DNA from: Antedon mediterranea
Lineage: Eukaryota; Echinodermata; Crinoidea; Comatulida; Antedonidae
NCBI RefSeq assembly: GCF_964355755.1
Contig: NC_092671.1
Coordinates: 255,001 to 319,000 of the forward strand
Direction: 5' to 3'
Length of the DNA: 64,000 nt
Part shown: positions 26,201 to 39,271 of the stretch, in pieces
Numbering within the stretch: position 1 is the stretch's first letter
How the letters are laid out: each line of letters begins with the position of its first letter
Program-made: the position numbers and the translations under genes
The notes under the pieces: generated by a model
The model's database searches: none
What the model saw: only the letters and a program-made list of their open reading frames with translations
Told to the model about the DNA's origin: nothing

Positions 26201-27747
26201 AGCAAACGATTTGTGTTTACTTAATATGTATTTTTATCAAGTATATAAGAAAACAGTATGTTCAAGACCAATTTCAAAACGTTCCAATAACAAACTAAAA
26301 AGCAGTTTTATATGTAATGATAATGGTGCATTTATTCAGTTATTGATTTATTCTCCAAAGCAACCAATAGATATAAAATCTAGTTTGTGGAATGGAAAAG
26401 TAAACCATATTTCTATAATAGTTTTTATCGTATGGACATCTTCGACTGTTTATTCGTTCAGAAATTTGTATTTCCATCATGGTTAAGTATTTCCTGTGCC
26501 TTGAAGAAAATTGTGTAATATTCTTCAACCCTGAAGGTTCAGATTAGTTACATTTTTACGCATTTCTTTTATCGGATACCGTATCATTCATGTTTTTCCC
26601 AATTTAGTTGTACATTACCAAGTTTCTCGTAAAAGAAAAGAAAAATCGTTTAAAATCGTTTCGAATGATGAAATTCGATGTGCATTTTTGTAAATAAATA
26701 CTACAGAATAAATTGGCTCAACCGGGGAGAGTTATTACTGATCGACTTTGTTCAGAAATTTGGGAGTTTTTAGTTTATTCTATTTGAATAAACATATTAT
26801 AAAGCCATTAAGGGAATAACATGCTCATATAAACAAGGTATCTCTTATTCACAATGGAAACGTACAATGCCAGCTCATTGCAGAAATTGCCATTATTTAA
26901 ATGATAATACCCAAATAGCAAATAGCACAAATCAATACAAGTTTATGTGCATTTTTATTGCCTATTTTATATTTTTTTAAAGATGCTGCAATGGCCCTGT
27001 GGGTCGTCTTGATATATACGTAAATTAATATCCGCCAACGCAAGTAAATCATTAATATATTTCTTTTATCAAATAATTATTAATAACTTTTTTTTAATGT
27101 TTTAGTAAAATTAACCAAGATTGTAATGAACTTAATCAGGTCGAAGGCTACGTGAAACAGAAAAAAGGAGAATCTCTCTTTCAAAATAAAAATGATTTTC
27201 TGCTATTTAACTTCATTGTACAAAGGTATAGTTTTAACTACTGAAGATTAAAACCTTCACATGAAATTGTTCCCAGAAACAATAATTGGCTGATAACATC
27301 TCATAAGACAGTGTTACAGAAGCAAGATATTTAGTCTATGTTAACGGCTGCCGTGTATAACCTATTCAACCGACGACCGACATTTTTTTTTTTGACGCAC
27401 GTACAATTTTAGACTTGCTACAAATAACGACTTTAGTATATCAATGTATGACGTCGATAATGGGATATACCTGACAATTATCATTAAAATAAGTGTCCGA
27501 AAAAGTGGACTAATGTTAACTAAAGAGCAACTAAGATATTAAAGCGAATCATTTTTAATCCACACTATGGAAACAATGGGGTTTATTATTGGAATTTATC
27601 TGCACATTTTGGCAAGATTATAAGAAATTAATTTGCGTCACTTTCGAAAAAATCATGTAATGATGCGATAATTTACACAAATACACTAATGTTTATTTTC
27701 AAAGAGATCCAGGTCGACGACGTAGCCTCAGAATTTTACTGAGATAG

Positions 27748-28651
27748 GTCTTTCATGTCTCATGTTCATTTATTCTCTAATATCGGTCTTCCATGTTCAT
27801 TCAGCCTCCGATCTGTCTCCCGTGTTCATTTAGTCTCCGATATCTGTCTCACGTGTTCATTTAGCTTTCGTATGCCACGAAGTCATGTTCATTTAGACTC
27901 CGATCTGTCTCCCGTGTTCATTTAGCCTCCGTATGTCACGAGGTCATGTTCATTTAGCCTCCGATCTGTCTCCCGTGTTCATTTAGTTTCCCTATGTCTC
28001 GAGGTCATGTTCATTTAGCCTCCGATCTGTCTCACATGTTCATTTAGCCTCCGTATGTCACGAGGTCATGTTCACTTAGCCTCCGATCTGTCTCCCGTGT
28101 TCATTTAGTTTCCGTATGTCACGAGGTCATGTTCATTTAGCCTCCGATCTGTCTCCCGTGTTCATTTAGTTTCCGTATGTCACGAGGTCGTGTTCATTTA
28201 GCCTCCGATCTGTCTCACATGTTCATTTAGCCTCCGTATGTCTCGAGGTCATTTTAGCCTCCGATCTGTCTCCCGTGTTCATTTAGTTTCCGTATGTCAC
28301 GAGGTCATGTTCATTTAGCCTCCGATCTGTCTCCCGTGTTCATTTAGTTTCCGTATGTCACGAGGTCATGTTCATTTAGCCTTCGATCTGTCTCCCGTGT
28401 TCATTTAGCTTCCGTATTTCACGAGGTCATGTTCATTTAGCCTCCGATCTGTCTCCTGTGTTCATTTAGCTTCCGTATGTCACGAGGTCATGTTCATTTA
28501 GCCTCCGATCTGTCTCCCGTGTTCATTTAGCTTCCGTATGTCACGAGGTCATGTTCATTTAGCCTCCGATATGTCTCCCGTGTTCATTTAGCTTCCGTAT
28601 GTCACGAGGTCATGTTCATTTAGCCTCCGATATGTCTCCCGTGTTCATTTA
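27748..28651. repeat. 61-bp minisatellite, left part (split by a MITE)
   Basis: Units alternate two related halves: TTCATTTAGCCTCCGATCTG..TCTCCCGTG (29 bp) and TTCATTTAGCTTCCGTATG..TCACGAGGTCATG (32 bp). About 14 composite copies are present, cleanest in the middle and degenerate at the left edge. Array sequence resumes at 29728 after the inserted element. Confidence 0.95.
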
Positions 28652-29727
28652 GGCCCTGTTCAGACCCATGGCGTTAGACCGTTTTAGCCTACAACGTTAC
28701 TAGCAAGGTCACGTTACAAACCGCAGAGGAAAAAACGAGGTGTTCAGACCCATAGCGTACGATTATCGTTACAACGGAAGTACGTCATCCAGGTTGTTTC
28801 TAGTTGCATATTCATGTACTCTTACCCACGTGTTTTCATCATTATTTCCACTGTATATAGGCCTAGATCTCAGCCCTACAATTATGACAAAATTTGCCGT
28901 AAATAAAACATACCTCAGCATTTATTTAAGAAAAATATAGTAAAGCCAAATTTCTGTTTCTATTGTTTTTATTTTGTAGTAAAAAACATTTTCCCCAGGC
29001 TCTTGTGTTACGAAAATAAAGCAGGCCTCCTAATGATGAAGAAAAAATTGATTGTGATTAGTCTATCCAGTCCAGTCAAAGATTATATTCCAACCCAGTC
29101 CAGTCGGTTGCTAATAACCCTTAACTTGCTAATAAAAGGGACCCAGCTCTCTTGTTTGTTTACTGAATTTGTTAGGAGTTAGGGGGTTTTCAGCATTAAA
29201 CTTGTCCAGTCTAGTCTGCCTTGTATGAATGAGTGACTTGATGTCCCACGCTAGTTTTTAGCTTGAATGAAATGCGTGAATGGCTCTAGGCCTAGCTAGG
29301 CCTAAAAGCGGATTGGATCGTAGTCCCTATGTTTAAATACAAGGTGCATTTATTTATGTCATTTGTTAGAAAATATAATGGTAATCAGTTGATAATAGTT
29401 TGTAGCCTTTGTAACAGTTGTATTTGTAGTGTAGTTAGGCCTTATTTATTCTTGCCTTTTTGTTATTGAAATCCATCTCACACATTGACGATACAAGATG
29501 TCAGCCTAGGTCAAACCTTGTTTCGCGTCATAACAGGAAACGTTCTGATTGGATACAACGTTGACTTACAGTAGCGTCGTACGCTAAAACGGTACAATCA
29601 ACCGTTTTCCACTACAACGCTACAACCGTTGTACGACGCGTTGTACGCTAATCCCCAACTGTTCAGACACACATTCTTTTAGCGTCGTACGCTAAAACGG
29701 TCTAACGCCATGGGTCTGAACAGGGCC
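28652..29727. mobile_element. PIF/Harbinger-like nonautonomous element, 1,076 bp, in a minisatellite
   Basis: The terminal inverted repeats are perfect over 37 bp, beginning GGCCCTGTTCAGACCCATGG and continuing to the GTTTTAGC word. The element is bracketed by TTA at 28649-28651 and 29728-29730. Removing it and one TTA restores an ordinary array unit (TTCATTTAGCCTC), which fixes both the insertion point and the duplication. TTA/TWA duplications are characteristic of PIF/Harbinger transposons. A second partial copy of the tip (GTTCAGACCCATAGCG, near 28742) and its inverted partner (near 29660-29672) lie just inside the ends. No transposase is present; a 66-codon ORF at 28740 is not recognised. 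It would depend on an enzyme encoded elsewhere. Confidence 0.88.
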
Positions 29728-29895
29728 TTAGCCTCTGTATGTCACGAGGTCATGTTCATTTATTTCCTCCGATTAATAAAACATCGGTATCTTATGCTCA
29801 TTAGCCTCGGACATATCTGATAATAAGATCCTTTAGGTTCATATCCTCTAATTATTATGAGTTGGTATTTCATATTCATTCAGTCTCTCAGCTGG
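29728..29895. repeat. 61-bp minisatellite, right part (degenerate)
   Basis: Starts with the second TTA copy and one good half-unit (GCCTCTGTATGTCACGAGGTC), then decays through TTCATTTATTTCCTCCGATT and more diverged pieces. It is the array edge displaced by the inserted element. Confidence 0.8.
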
Positions 29896-32800
29896 ATATA
29901 GTAAAATTATTAATAATATTTAGTTATATTTTCTCTGATTATTTTAATAATTACACAGCGCTGATAGGTATCTCAAATAAACATTTAATCACTACCGTAC
30001 TGTATAAAAAATTCATTTAAAAATGACTACATTTAGTATAGTGGTATGTTGAAATATCACTCAGAAAATGTTAATTTATGATTACTTTAATCTGTTATAG
30101 ATAATATAGAGATGATTCAACTTAAGTCTATTTGTGTTTGCTTTGTTTCAGCGATGAATCGTATATCTAGAATTACTAAGAGTTATTAATATTATTTTAT
30201 CAGTTTCTTTTTAAATTCCCTGAGGTCTTTTTTTTCCCAATATAAATTAATACGAACTCTAAGTTGTTTATTACACGAGACCTTCGCCTTTTTCGAGTAA
30301 GAAAATCACTAATTGGACATCGCAACCTGTATGAATTGTGTTCACAGTGGTTTGTATGCAAGACATGTGCTCTATGGACTCTTTAACTATTACAAGCATG
30401 CGAGACATTAAATCATGGTTTTATATAGAAATCATCAATAATGTTTGACAACAGATCAGGTGTAATAATGATTGTTGAAGTTTTATTGTATTCTCTGTGG
30501 GATGTTGAATTTGCATGACGCAGCACAAAAACCAATAGCAACAAACCATGCATTATCAGTGGAAACATATCCATTGATTACTGTTGTTTTTAGATAATGC
30601 ACATAATTAGAAAGGCCTTCGTGATTAGGCCTATACCACGCTATTCAAAATTGTTGCGGAATAAAGTAAGGGGAATCTATCACAACTCTGATCCATATGT
30701 AAGCATGTGCAATGCAATGTAACACTACATCAGACGAGAGGTGATAACGATTGTTGCGTTTGTGTTTTTTTTTTAATTGTAAGTTTTGAATGGTGCGTGA
30801 TGAGAGGTTAAACAGCACGTTCTATTTGTTGTTTCTCTTTCCTCATCCGACAATATGATTGATTTCATTGTATATGCACCGCTTACTCACACTGTATCGC
30901 TACATCGCTAGTTAGACCTGCTTTGATTATAATAATATTTGTATGCATATTTTATTATAATGTTTTTTTATTATACGTTCTGGTTTTGTAAAAATGCAAT
31001 ATTATAATGACCTTCATTAAATTTACTGTTTGTCTCTGTCATTTTTGGAAAAAAATAAAATTTTTGAAAACATTTTTTCGACGTTTATGATAGTTTGTTT
31101 GTTTGGTTTTTTTTTTTTCAAAAGGCGAAGCTTATTGTATATCTTCCTCGCATACACTATGTTGTACAACAGCGTAGATTTACTAAGATTAAATTAAATC
31201 TGGAAAAACACTGTTTTGGCCAGTTAGTTTTTTTTTACTAAGTAAACGATTTGTTATCATGTCTAACATCTAAGCTGCTCATGACTCTCTATAGCTCGTG
31301 ATGAGTTTATTTTTCCTAGTATATGCTTCATTTCTTTGAATAAAATTTTCCATATGCATGATATCGGTCGCGTATTTATACTTGGCAAAAAAATAGGGCT
31401 AATAAACATCATTAGGCCTATGCGGGAACAAGTAGACATGATACAGTTTCTTTATTACTTTTATATACGTTTAGTTACTCTTAATTAAGTGCTAACATTG
31501 ATTACAATGTTGCGCGCGCGTTTATAATTAGTGTGTGAACTGTTAATTCGCGTTTAAGACATTAAATCGCATCCTGTGTGAAACTATGTTTAAAAGCTTT
31601 TCAAAGCATTTAGTAAGAATCGAAGGCACCGTTGACAATATTTTCTACTATCATTCTGTCTCGCCTACTTCGCTGCTGTAGGTGATGAAATAATCGATGC
31701 ACTTGTCAATAATTCAATCAGCTTAAATTTATAGATAATTTGTATTGTAACGTTGTTATTTTATAAACGGTGCATCTAGATGATGATACTATTCCGGAGT
31801 TGCAGTGATGACGACCATCATCTAGTGGCCTCTCGGGGATTTGTTCTTCTTTGGACTGCTAATGATGCATAAAATGTATCAGTCTGCTAACGAATCTGAT
31901 TGTTGTTCGTTGATATATTCATGATTAATTTTATATCAAATTTACTGTTTCTTAGTAATTAAATTTAAAACGGTCTTGGTTACTAAATACTGTTATTTAC
32001 CGTTTTAAAGGCCAAATGAACATTAGACAATTCAGAGTAGTATGATCAAGTCAGAATATTTAAATTTGATAAAAATGATATTGATATCTTCATTGTCAGG
32101 AAGTGACGTTAGTTCTATCGTCATAAAGAGAAATATCAAATATTATCATAAGTATTTTCATCACATCCACTATTATGGAATTAAGTCTTCCCTTTGTGGA
32201 GAAGATACCCCTTACGCAACTAGAGAAAAATCGTAGACCAGTCGCATCATGTTTGATATCTCCCGACCTCTGGTCACACTTGATCAATTGAATAATCCAA
32301 TCGGTAAGATGAGACTCCTTAAAAGAAATAGACACTATGCATTGTTCCCTCCTGTATTATCCTGACAATCGCAAGGACTATTGGTAGATAACTTAATGTC
32401 TGATTTTGTTGATACAGTAATTGGGTTTAATACTTGATGGAAAGGCTTTTTATTTTATTTGTTTTCATTTAATGTTTTTTAATTTGTATATTACGAGACA
32501 GGCATTATTATTTCCACTTGTGGTAGACGAATAAAAGCTATTATTTAAGTAATATTCCTCCTTGTCAATCAATCCTACACAATCATTATCAATGTCATTA
32601 CCCAGTATCGTTAATTAATCTCGCACATAGTATATTTTATTAACTCAATTTAATTTAAAAAAGAAGCATTCTTCTTTTTCAAATTTACATTTCCAGCCCT
32701 GGTTTAAATGATTTTTTAAATGTTTCACTCTCGTCGATCCTCTTGTTTCATGTTTCACTTTAAGTTTTCCTGCATGAGGGCGCCCTGTATTAGATTGATT

Positions 32801-33404
32801 CAGAGCTACGGTTTTGGAATGAGTAAATACTTGTGAAATAATACTGTTATAATTAATAATACATACAGTCATGCAATACATTCCAGCTGGTTCTAGATAC
32901 ATAAGTGTTATCTTCATCTCTTTCTGTTTATTTAGCCATACATCTATTGTTCTCCTTCCATCTGCTACAGTACTAACTAAAACATTCATATTGTTACGTT
33001 ATGTAAATCATAAAGGAATATACCGATGCTTATAAAATAATTATATTAGGTTTTGTAACCAATACAATATGTTGATATTAAAATATTGAAATGAAAATAA
33101 AATTCTTATGATTAAAGTACTAAAAATAACCTAAAATCGATCGCTAACAATGTTTTAAAAAATGTGATCAACAGATGGTTTGTTGTACATCTCTTAGTTC
33201 AAGGTTAAGTTATTTTATCGTAGGAGAAGAAAAAATAGAGAAATTGTAATTATTGTGCAATAGGCAGCATAGTATAATGCACAGGAGAAAACTACTTTAT
33301 TCATTCTATCGCATATTCACCAAATTTACAATTTAATAGACAGTTCATTTTAGTGAGATTCTATCGAGATACTTACAGGCCAAATAATGCATGTTTCAAA
33401 ATAA
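29896..33404. other. intron 1, middle part
   Basis: No exon or mobile element recognised, apart from an unsupported minus-strand ORF at 32645-32989 listed separately. Sequence is AT-rich with scattered homopolymer runs. Confidence 0.55.
32645..32989 (-). CDS. uncharacterised 114-codon ORF (doubtful)
   Basis: This is the longest non-repeat ORF in intron 1, antisense to the receptor gene. It begins MNVLVSTVADGRRTIDVW and ends in a Lys-rich, Cys-containing tail (WKCKFEKEECFFF). I recognise no domain, signal peptide or membrane segment, and no splice or polyadenylation signals support it. It might be a random ORF or a fragment of a transposon protein. Confidence 0.15.
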   Translation of the reverse strand: MNVLVSTVADGRRTIDVWLNKQKEMKITLMYLEPAGMYCMTVCIINYNSIISQVFTHSKTVALNQSNTGRPHAGKLKVKHETRGSTRVKHLKNHLNQGWKCKFEKEECFFFKLN

Positions 33405-34465
33405 GGGGGTACACAGACACCCTTGCAAAACACATGCACAGGGCTATGTAACACTTACAAAGGGATACACAGACACCCTCGCAAAACACATGCACCGGGC
33501 TATGTAACACTTACAAGGGGATACACAGACACCCTCGCAAAACACATGCACAGGGCTATGTAACACTTACAAGGGGATACACAGACACCCTTGCAAAACA
33601 CATGCACAGGGCTATGTAACACTTACAAAGGGATACACAGACACCCTCGCAAAACACATGTACAGGGCTATGTAACACTTACAAGGGGATACACAGACAC
33701 CCTTGCAAAACACATGCACAGGGCTATGTAACACTTACAAGGGGATACACAGACACCCTTGCAAAACACATGCACAGGGCTATGTAACACTTACAAGGGG
33801 ATACACAGACACCCTCGCAAAACACATGTACAGGGCTATGTAACACTTACAAGGGGATACACAGACACCCTCGCACAACACATGCACAGGGCTATGTAAC
33901 ACTTACAAGGGGATACACAGACACCCTCGCACAACACATGCACAGGGCTATGTAACACTTACAAGGGGATACACAGACACCCTCGCAAAACACATGCACA
34001 GGGCTATGTAACACTTACAAGGGGATACACAGACACCCTCGCAAAACACATGTACAGGGCTATGTAACACTTACAAGGGGATACACAGACAACCTCGCAC
34101 AACGCATGCACAGGGCTATGTAACACTTACAAGGGGATACACAGACACCCTCGCAAAACACATGTACAGGGCTATGTAACACTTACAAGGGGATACACAG
34201 ACACCCTCGCAAAACACATGTACAGGGCTATGTAACACTTACAAGGGGATACACAGACACCCTCGCACAACACATGCACAGGGCTATGTAACACTTACAA
34301 GGGGATACACAGACACCCTTGCAAAACACATGTACAGGGCTATGTAACACTTACAAGGGGATACACAGACACCCTCGCAAAACACATGTACAGGGCTATG
34401 TAAGACTTACAAGGGAATACACAGACACCCTCGCACAACACATGCACAGGGCTATGTAACACTTA
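33405..34465. repeat. 56-bp minisatellite, about 19 copies
   Basis: Highly uniform tandem copies of a 56-bp unit with landmarks GGGGATACACAGACACCCTC, GCAAAACACATGCACAGGGC and TATGTAACACTTACAA. Variation is limited to a few sites (CTC/CTT, TGCA/TGTA, AAAAC/ACAAC), suggesting recent expansion or homogenisation within intron 1. Unlike most of the window it is fairly GC-balanced. Confidence 0.97.
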
Positions 34466-37400
34466 GAGGATGGGCATATGTAGTATAACCTAAAGGATAT
34501 ATCACAGGCAATACTAATAAGTTGTCAGACGTTGTGTCTCTTCGTGTTGTGATTGACGAAGTAGGCCATGTTAGTATAGAAGGATTATTTTGTCAATAAC
34601 TGCACCTGTATCTCCACCTAAACTCAATATCGGAAATAAAAACGTTGAGGCAATTACATTATGGTTCATTAGTGAGGGGGAGGTTCTGTTTTCCCATTAA
34701 GCATGCGGTATCAGTTAACATTTCTGTTATATTTATAATTAATTAAACAAATAAATAGGCGCCATATCTTTGATGAAACTTTGATTGATCAACATTATGC
34801 AACAATTTAAACCACATTTTACGATATCGATTTTAGGTCGTTCATTAAATGAAGTGAAGGAGAGCACAACACAAATAAATACAATAATTAGCAATATTTG
34901 ATTTTGTACCCACTTTTAAAAATGAATTCCAGTTCAATACACCACACCATTTTTGGGGCTTTTTTAAAATTTAGTAACATAATGAATAATGTTTATAATA
35001 ATGATTTCTATCGTATGTATCTATCACCGTCGATATGTATATGATTTACTGCGTTCTAGCGCCATGTTTCCACGTTTTTAATCTACTGAAAAATGACATT
35101 ATAACAGCTGTAATGTCATCTTATTCGTATTTCGTTGGTGATATGTTGTATTTCATTGCAGAAAATGGGTTAATAATGTGTTTCATCAAGATTTCCCGCA
35201 GCAATGTTCTTAAACCGATTATGTTCATCATGTACACGTCACGTTATCATTACAACTAATCTCGCCCTAGAATCACTGATATTTAGCGTAGCAGCACTGG
35301 GCGTGCGCAGTATGTACCATGACTTTAACCATGGCAACCTAGTGAAATCTTTTGAGCTCGCTGTTCTCTCGATGAAATCTGTTTGGTTTTCTGTTTGTTA
35401 TTGGCTCACTATGGAATGTCAAATTGACTAAATCTTATTAAATATAGGCCCTAACACTAATTTAACCTGAGAATGATTATATTGAATTAATAATGACGTC
35501 ATACTTAATTACCATCATCATTATCATTATTGTATTCTTGAATGGCGACCATGTAAATTTCCTGTGAAGAATTAAATACAGTGTATCTGTATGTAACAAA
35601 ATTATTTGTAATTATAATTCCTCGTTCATCTATTTCTGACTCGCTTGACCCTTCAAAGTTGATCACTTATCTCGATGTGTTGTTACAGGATGTGCGATAA
35701 CTCAAGTCATGTTTACTCAGACCCTTGTTTGTAAGTCAGTTTAACGATGCTATCAGCATCATCACATCCCCGTGGGGTAGAACTTGTTAACATTTTATCT
35801 AATTATTACTATATTGTAATATTAATCTTAATTTAGATATTAATGTAATTCCTTCAGATATCTTCCCTTGCTTGTTCTTTACATTGTAGGCCTGATTTGT
35901 ACCCCATTGTTGTTGGAATTCAAATCATTATCTTTCTCTTTCTCAGGCACCATACACTAAATGCTATCATTTATGTCGTCATTACCATTTATCTCCTTCT
36001 GTAGCTTATCTATACATTTGAATGTTAAGAACACACGACACGTTCTCATTATTTTCTAGGTGTTAATTATAATAGAAAATTCGAAATAGCATGAGGCTGT
36101 ACTTGTGCTTTATGACGTCCACCATAGGAATTCTGTTTAATGTTTTGTTTAGAGTTATATTATATCCTGTATATCGTATTTAAGCACTTTAATTCTACCC
36201 TTGAGGAAATACAGTAATATTTTGAACAGGTACAATGATTACAATGAATCATTACATTATGATTTACACCGACACCTTGCCTAGGTTGTCTCTTATAACT
36301 TATAACACATTTTCCCATTGCGCGAGAAATGAGTTGTAAACTTAACCCTAATTGACCGGTACGTCGTAAACCATTTTAGAAGTATTATAAAGAATGTATA
36401 ATTTCGTATAGTATTAATGCAAGTTCAACGCTGGAATACAAATTATTCTTACGAATTAATTTATTAATTACGTCAAGGAATGCGCTCCATCATTGTCAGA
36501 ATATGGCGGTAAAATAGTCATGATGACCGCTAGCCTAGTTCTCGATGTGCGTTTGTAAACAAAATACTAATTATAGCACGCCATAATAATGATGATAATT
36601 GTATTTTGGAGTTTACACGTCAGGCTATTAATTCACAAGAGGACACTTTTGACTGATAAGAAGCAAGAAAATAAATTATTAGTTTGAAATAATTAAACGT
36701 TATTTTTATTAAAATTAAACTGACAAAAATATGAATGATGACCAATACATACTAGACATTTTATTTTATCATTAACAGCTGGATACGAACTAGAACGCCA
36801 TTCCCATGAAATTGTTCGACCATGAAAGGTGTCTTTAGAGAATAGACCCACAATTCAACTATTTTATAAATATAGGCTATTTTTGTTGAGAGTTTGTGAC
36901 TCCCTCCATCATACCGTTAATAATATTAATAATTTATTTTCAAATAGATTATCTTGGTTTCAAATGGATGTTTTGGTAAACTTAATGCTATTGTATTACC
37001 CTACTTCACATTGGTTTTAAACAAAGTAATATAACTAGATTTTAATTAGTCACTTTGCCGAGTTGTTGGTTACCCGCACGACAAACGTAACGTACAAAAT
37101 GCGCAAAGAAAAAGATTATGTCATTATGACCTGAAGAACATATGCTGTTGTTGCTGAATTCTGTCTATTAACAATAATGAAAACAAAAAGTAAAGGTATA
37201 TAGATAATAATTATACATACCTGCATCATTAAAAAAAAAACCTGCTTTGTGTGAACGATAGAGGACAGCAGATAAGTCAGCGACTGGTGTGAGTGGCGAT
37301 TGCAGTACAAAATATTTATTTAATGAAATGTTTATATTTGTTGCATTTGTCTTTATCTTAGTGTTACACTGTCTGTTTTTACATTTTAGGATATTTTATT

Positions 37401-37640
37401 GTTTGAGTGTTTATTTTTGGTGTTTTTGTACGTGACAACCAAGACACTTCTCGAGCCAGCCACAATTTGATTGAATACTTGAAACTGTATTTTACCTTGT
37501 TCAGTTCCACTTCTTTTCTCTGCTAGTTTAGGTTTATATTGTAATTCTAATAATCTAATATCTCTCATTAGCCTTATTTTTCCCGAAAGCTTGGCACTTC
37601 TGGTTGTTTTAATTTATGGTTTGATTTAGCTTTTCTCCAT
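34466..37640. other. intron 1, further noncoding stretch
   Basis: AT-rich sequence without recognised exons, arrays or inverted-repeat elements. Two overlapping ORFs of 74-75 codons near 35035-35431 have no recognisable content. Confidence 0.55.
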
Positions 37641-37643
37641 TGA

Positions 37644-38586
37644 GGTCCGGCCCGCGATTTTTTTTTTCGTACATAAGTTGGGGACCCCCCTCATGAAACG
37701 TCACAAAATAAACATGAATAATTCATCAGTTAAATTTGTTGTTCCGTGTGCACCCAAGCGTATAGCAACAAGAAGTGATCTGATTACACAACAACCGCGA
37801 TACGATTCTTTCTACAATAGGCCTAGGATTCTAGGTCAATTCACGTGATTGCCTTCGCGCACCTCTTCTTCACACACACGTCCACTATGCAAAATGTGTC
37901 GAGGCTAATCGACAGCTAGGCAAGACATTAAACTAAGTAGTAATTGGACATAGCCCAAAGAAAGCTTAGACCCACAAGAATAAAGAATGTGTATAATTTG
38001 TGTACTGTAATTTTTTAATTCTGCTATTTTATTATCAAACAATATGCATGTACTCAAAGGAACTTTAAAAATGCGCGTATATGAACACATGAGATGGGAA
38101 GATTAGACCCACGAGAATAAAAAATGTATTTTTGTGTAATGTTTATTGTTTAATTTTGCTGACTTATTACTCGGACTGTGTCATACCTAACTAACACACA
38201 CGTCACACACACCAACACAGCTACTACTAGAATAGACATGGGTTTAGAGACTAGTAATTAGGCCTAATAGTATCATTAGAAAGTATAATTTTAACACGTA
38301 ATTCTTTAGTAATAAATTATATTAAAAACACCATAAACTAAAGGCTGATTATTTCGACAATCCACACAAAACGCCGCTATTCTATTATGAAATAATCGCA
38401 CGCGGCAACCACAGCGGAGATAGGCCTAGAATCGTACCGCACTTGTGTAAACTGTAATCACTTCGCTATACGCTTGGGTGCACACGGAACAAGAAAATTT
38501 AACTGATGAATTATTCATGTATATTTTGTGACGTTTCATGAGGGGGTCCCCAACTTATGTACGAAAAAAAAAATCGCGTCCGGCCC
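37644..38586. mobile_element. long-TIR nonautonomous element, 943 bp, TGA target duplication
   Basis: Ends GGTCCGGCCCGCGATTTT (left) and, inverted, GGGCCGGACGCGATTTT (right) open inverted repeats of well over 100 bp. These share TACATAAGTTGGGGACCCC, CATGAAACGTCACAAAATA, ATTCATCAGTTAAATTT and TTCCGTGTGCACCCAAGCG. The flanking triplet TGA is present on both sides (37641-37643 and 38587-38589). Inside, a block starting TAGACCCACAAGAATAAA (near 37966) recurs as TAGACCCACGAGAATAAA (near 38105). No coding capacity is seen. The superfamily is unclear; the 3-bp duplication is compatible with a Harbinger- or CACTA-type enzyme. Confidence 0.8.
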
Positions 38587-39223
38587 TGATACATACAGCG
38601 TCATTTCAGTATTTGAGTTTGGATGTATACAATACATATACGGTCATGTCAATGATCATATTTTGTAAAATAATGATTTATATGATTCAACTTCTCTACT
38701 TTAAATCCCCTTGTCGACTAATGTAACTCGTATGTGTAGGTATTTAAAAAGTGTATTCGGAGACAGATCTGATAACAAACGTGGGATTGCAATGTTCTGC
38801 AATCAGGGACATTGGTTAATGCTACCGTATGAATGCTGTAATTTCTGTATGTTTTAAATATTGAGATAATATCGGTCTATCGATAAGCCCCTTTCACATG
38901 ATTCATAGGTCTTACTTGGTAGGTTTTATCATCACGTTCACACTGACTATTAATGCGAATGTCGATTTACTTAGTGTTACTTGATATAGTCCGTATAGCT
39001 TTAGGATGAAGTTCTGTAATTTCCCAAGAGGAAGCTGGATTTTTTACTTTGGTATTCCAGAAATTCTTGAGAAAACGCGTTTGACCGTTTTATAGTTTCC
39101 GCTGATCAACTTGCCACCTTTATACATCATTTCACATCCAAGACTTCTCAAGACGACTCAACTATGATCTCAAAATAACTATATCTTCAGAAAAATGTAT
39201 CATAGAATGTATTTCCTGAATAA

Positions 39224-39225
<2 letters not shown>

Positions 39226-39267
<42 letters not shown>
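39226..39267. repeat. (CT)n microsatellite
   Basis: An uninterrupted run of 21 CT/TC dinucleotides. Confidence 0.97.

Positions 39268-39271
<4 letters not shown>

Larger units (their letters stand above)
16148..27747. other. intron 1, first part
   Basis: Intronic by the exon 1/exon 2 junction. AT-rich with no internal exon needed to join the receptor exons. It contains a GC-rich hairpin at 16200-16222, a CAAA microsatellite near 23175-23204 at the end of a possible old repeat, and a short TA run at about 22602-22620. ORFs of 60-107 codons here (18714, 22921 and 26211, among others) are unsupported. Confidence 0.6.

Noticed and set aside
33405-34465. CRISPR-like regular repeats
   Set aside because: Units are contiguous with no unique spacers, and the genome is eukaryotic.
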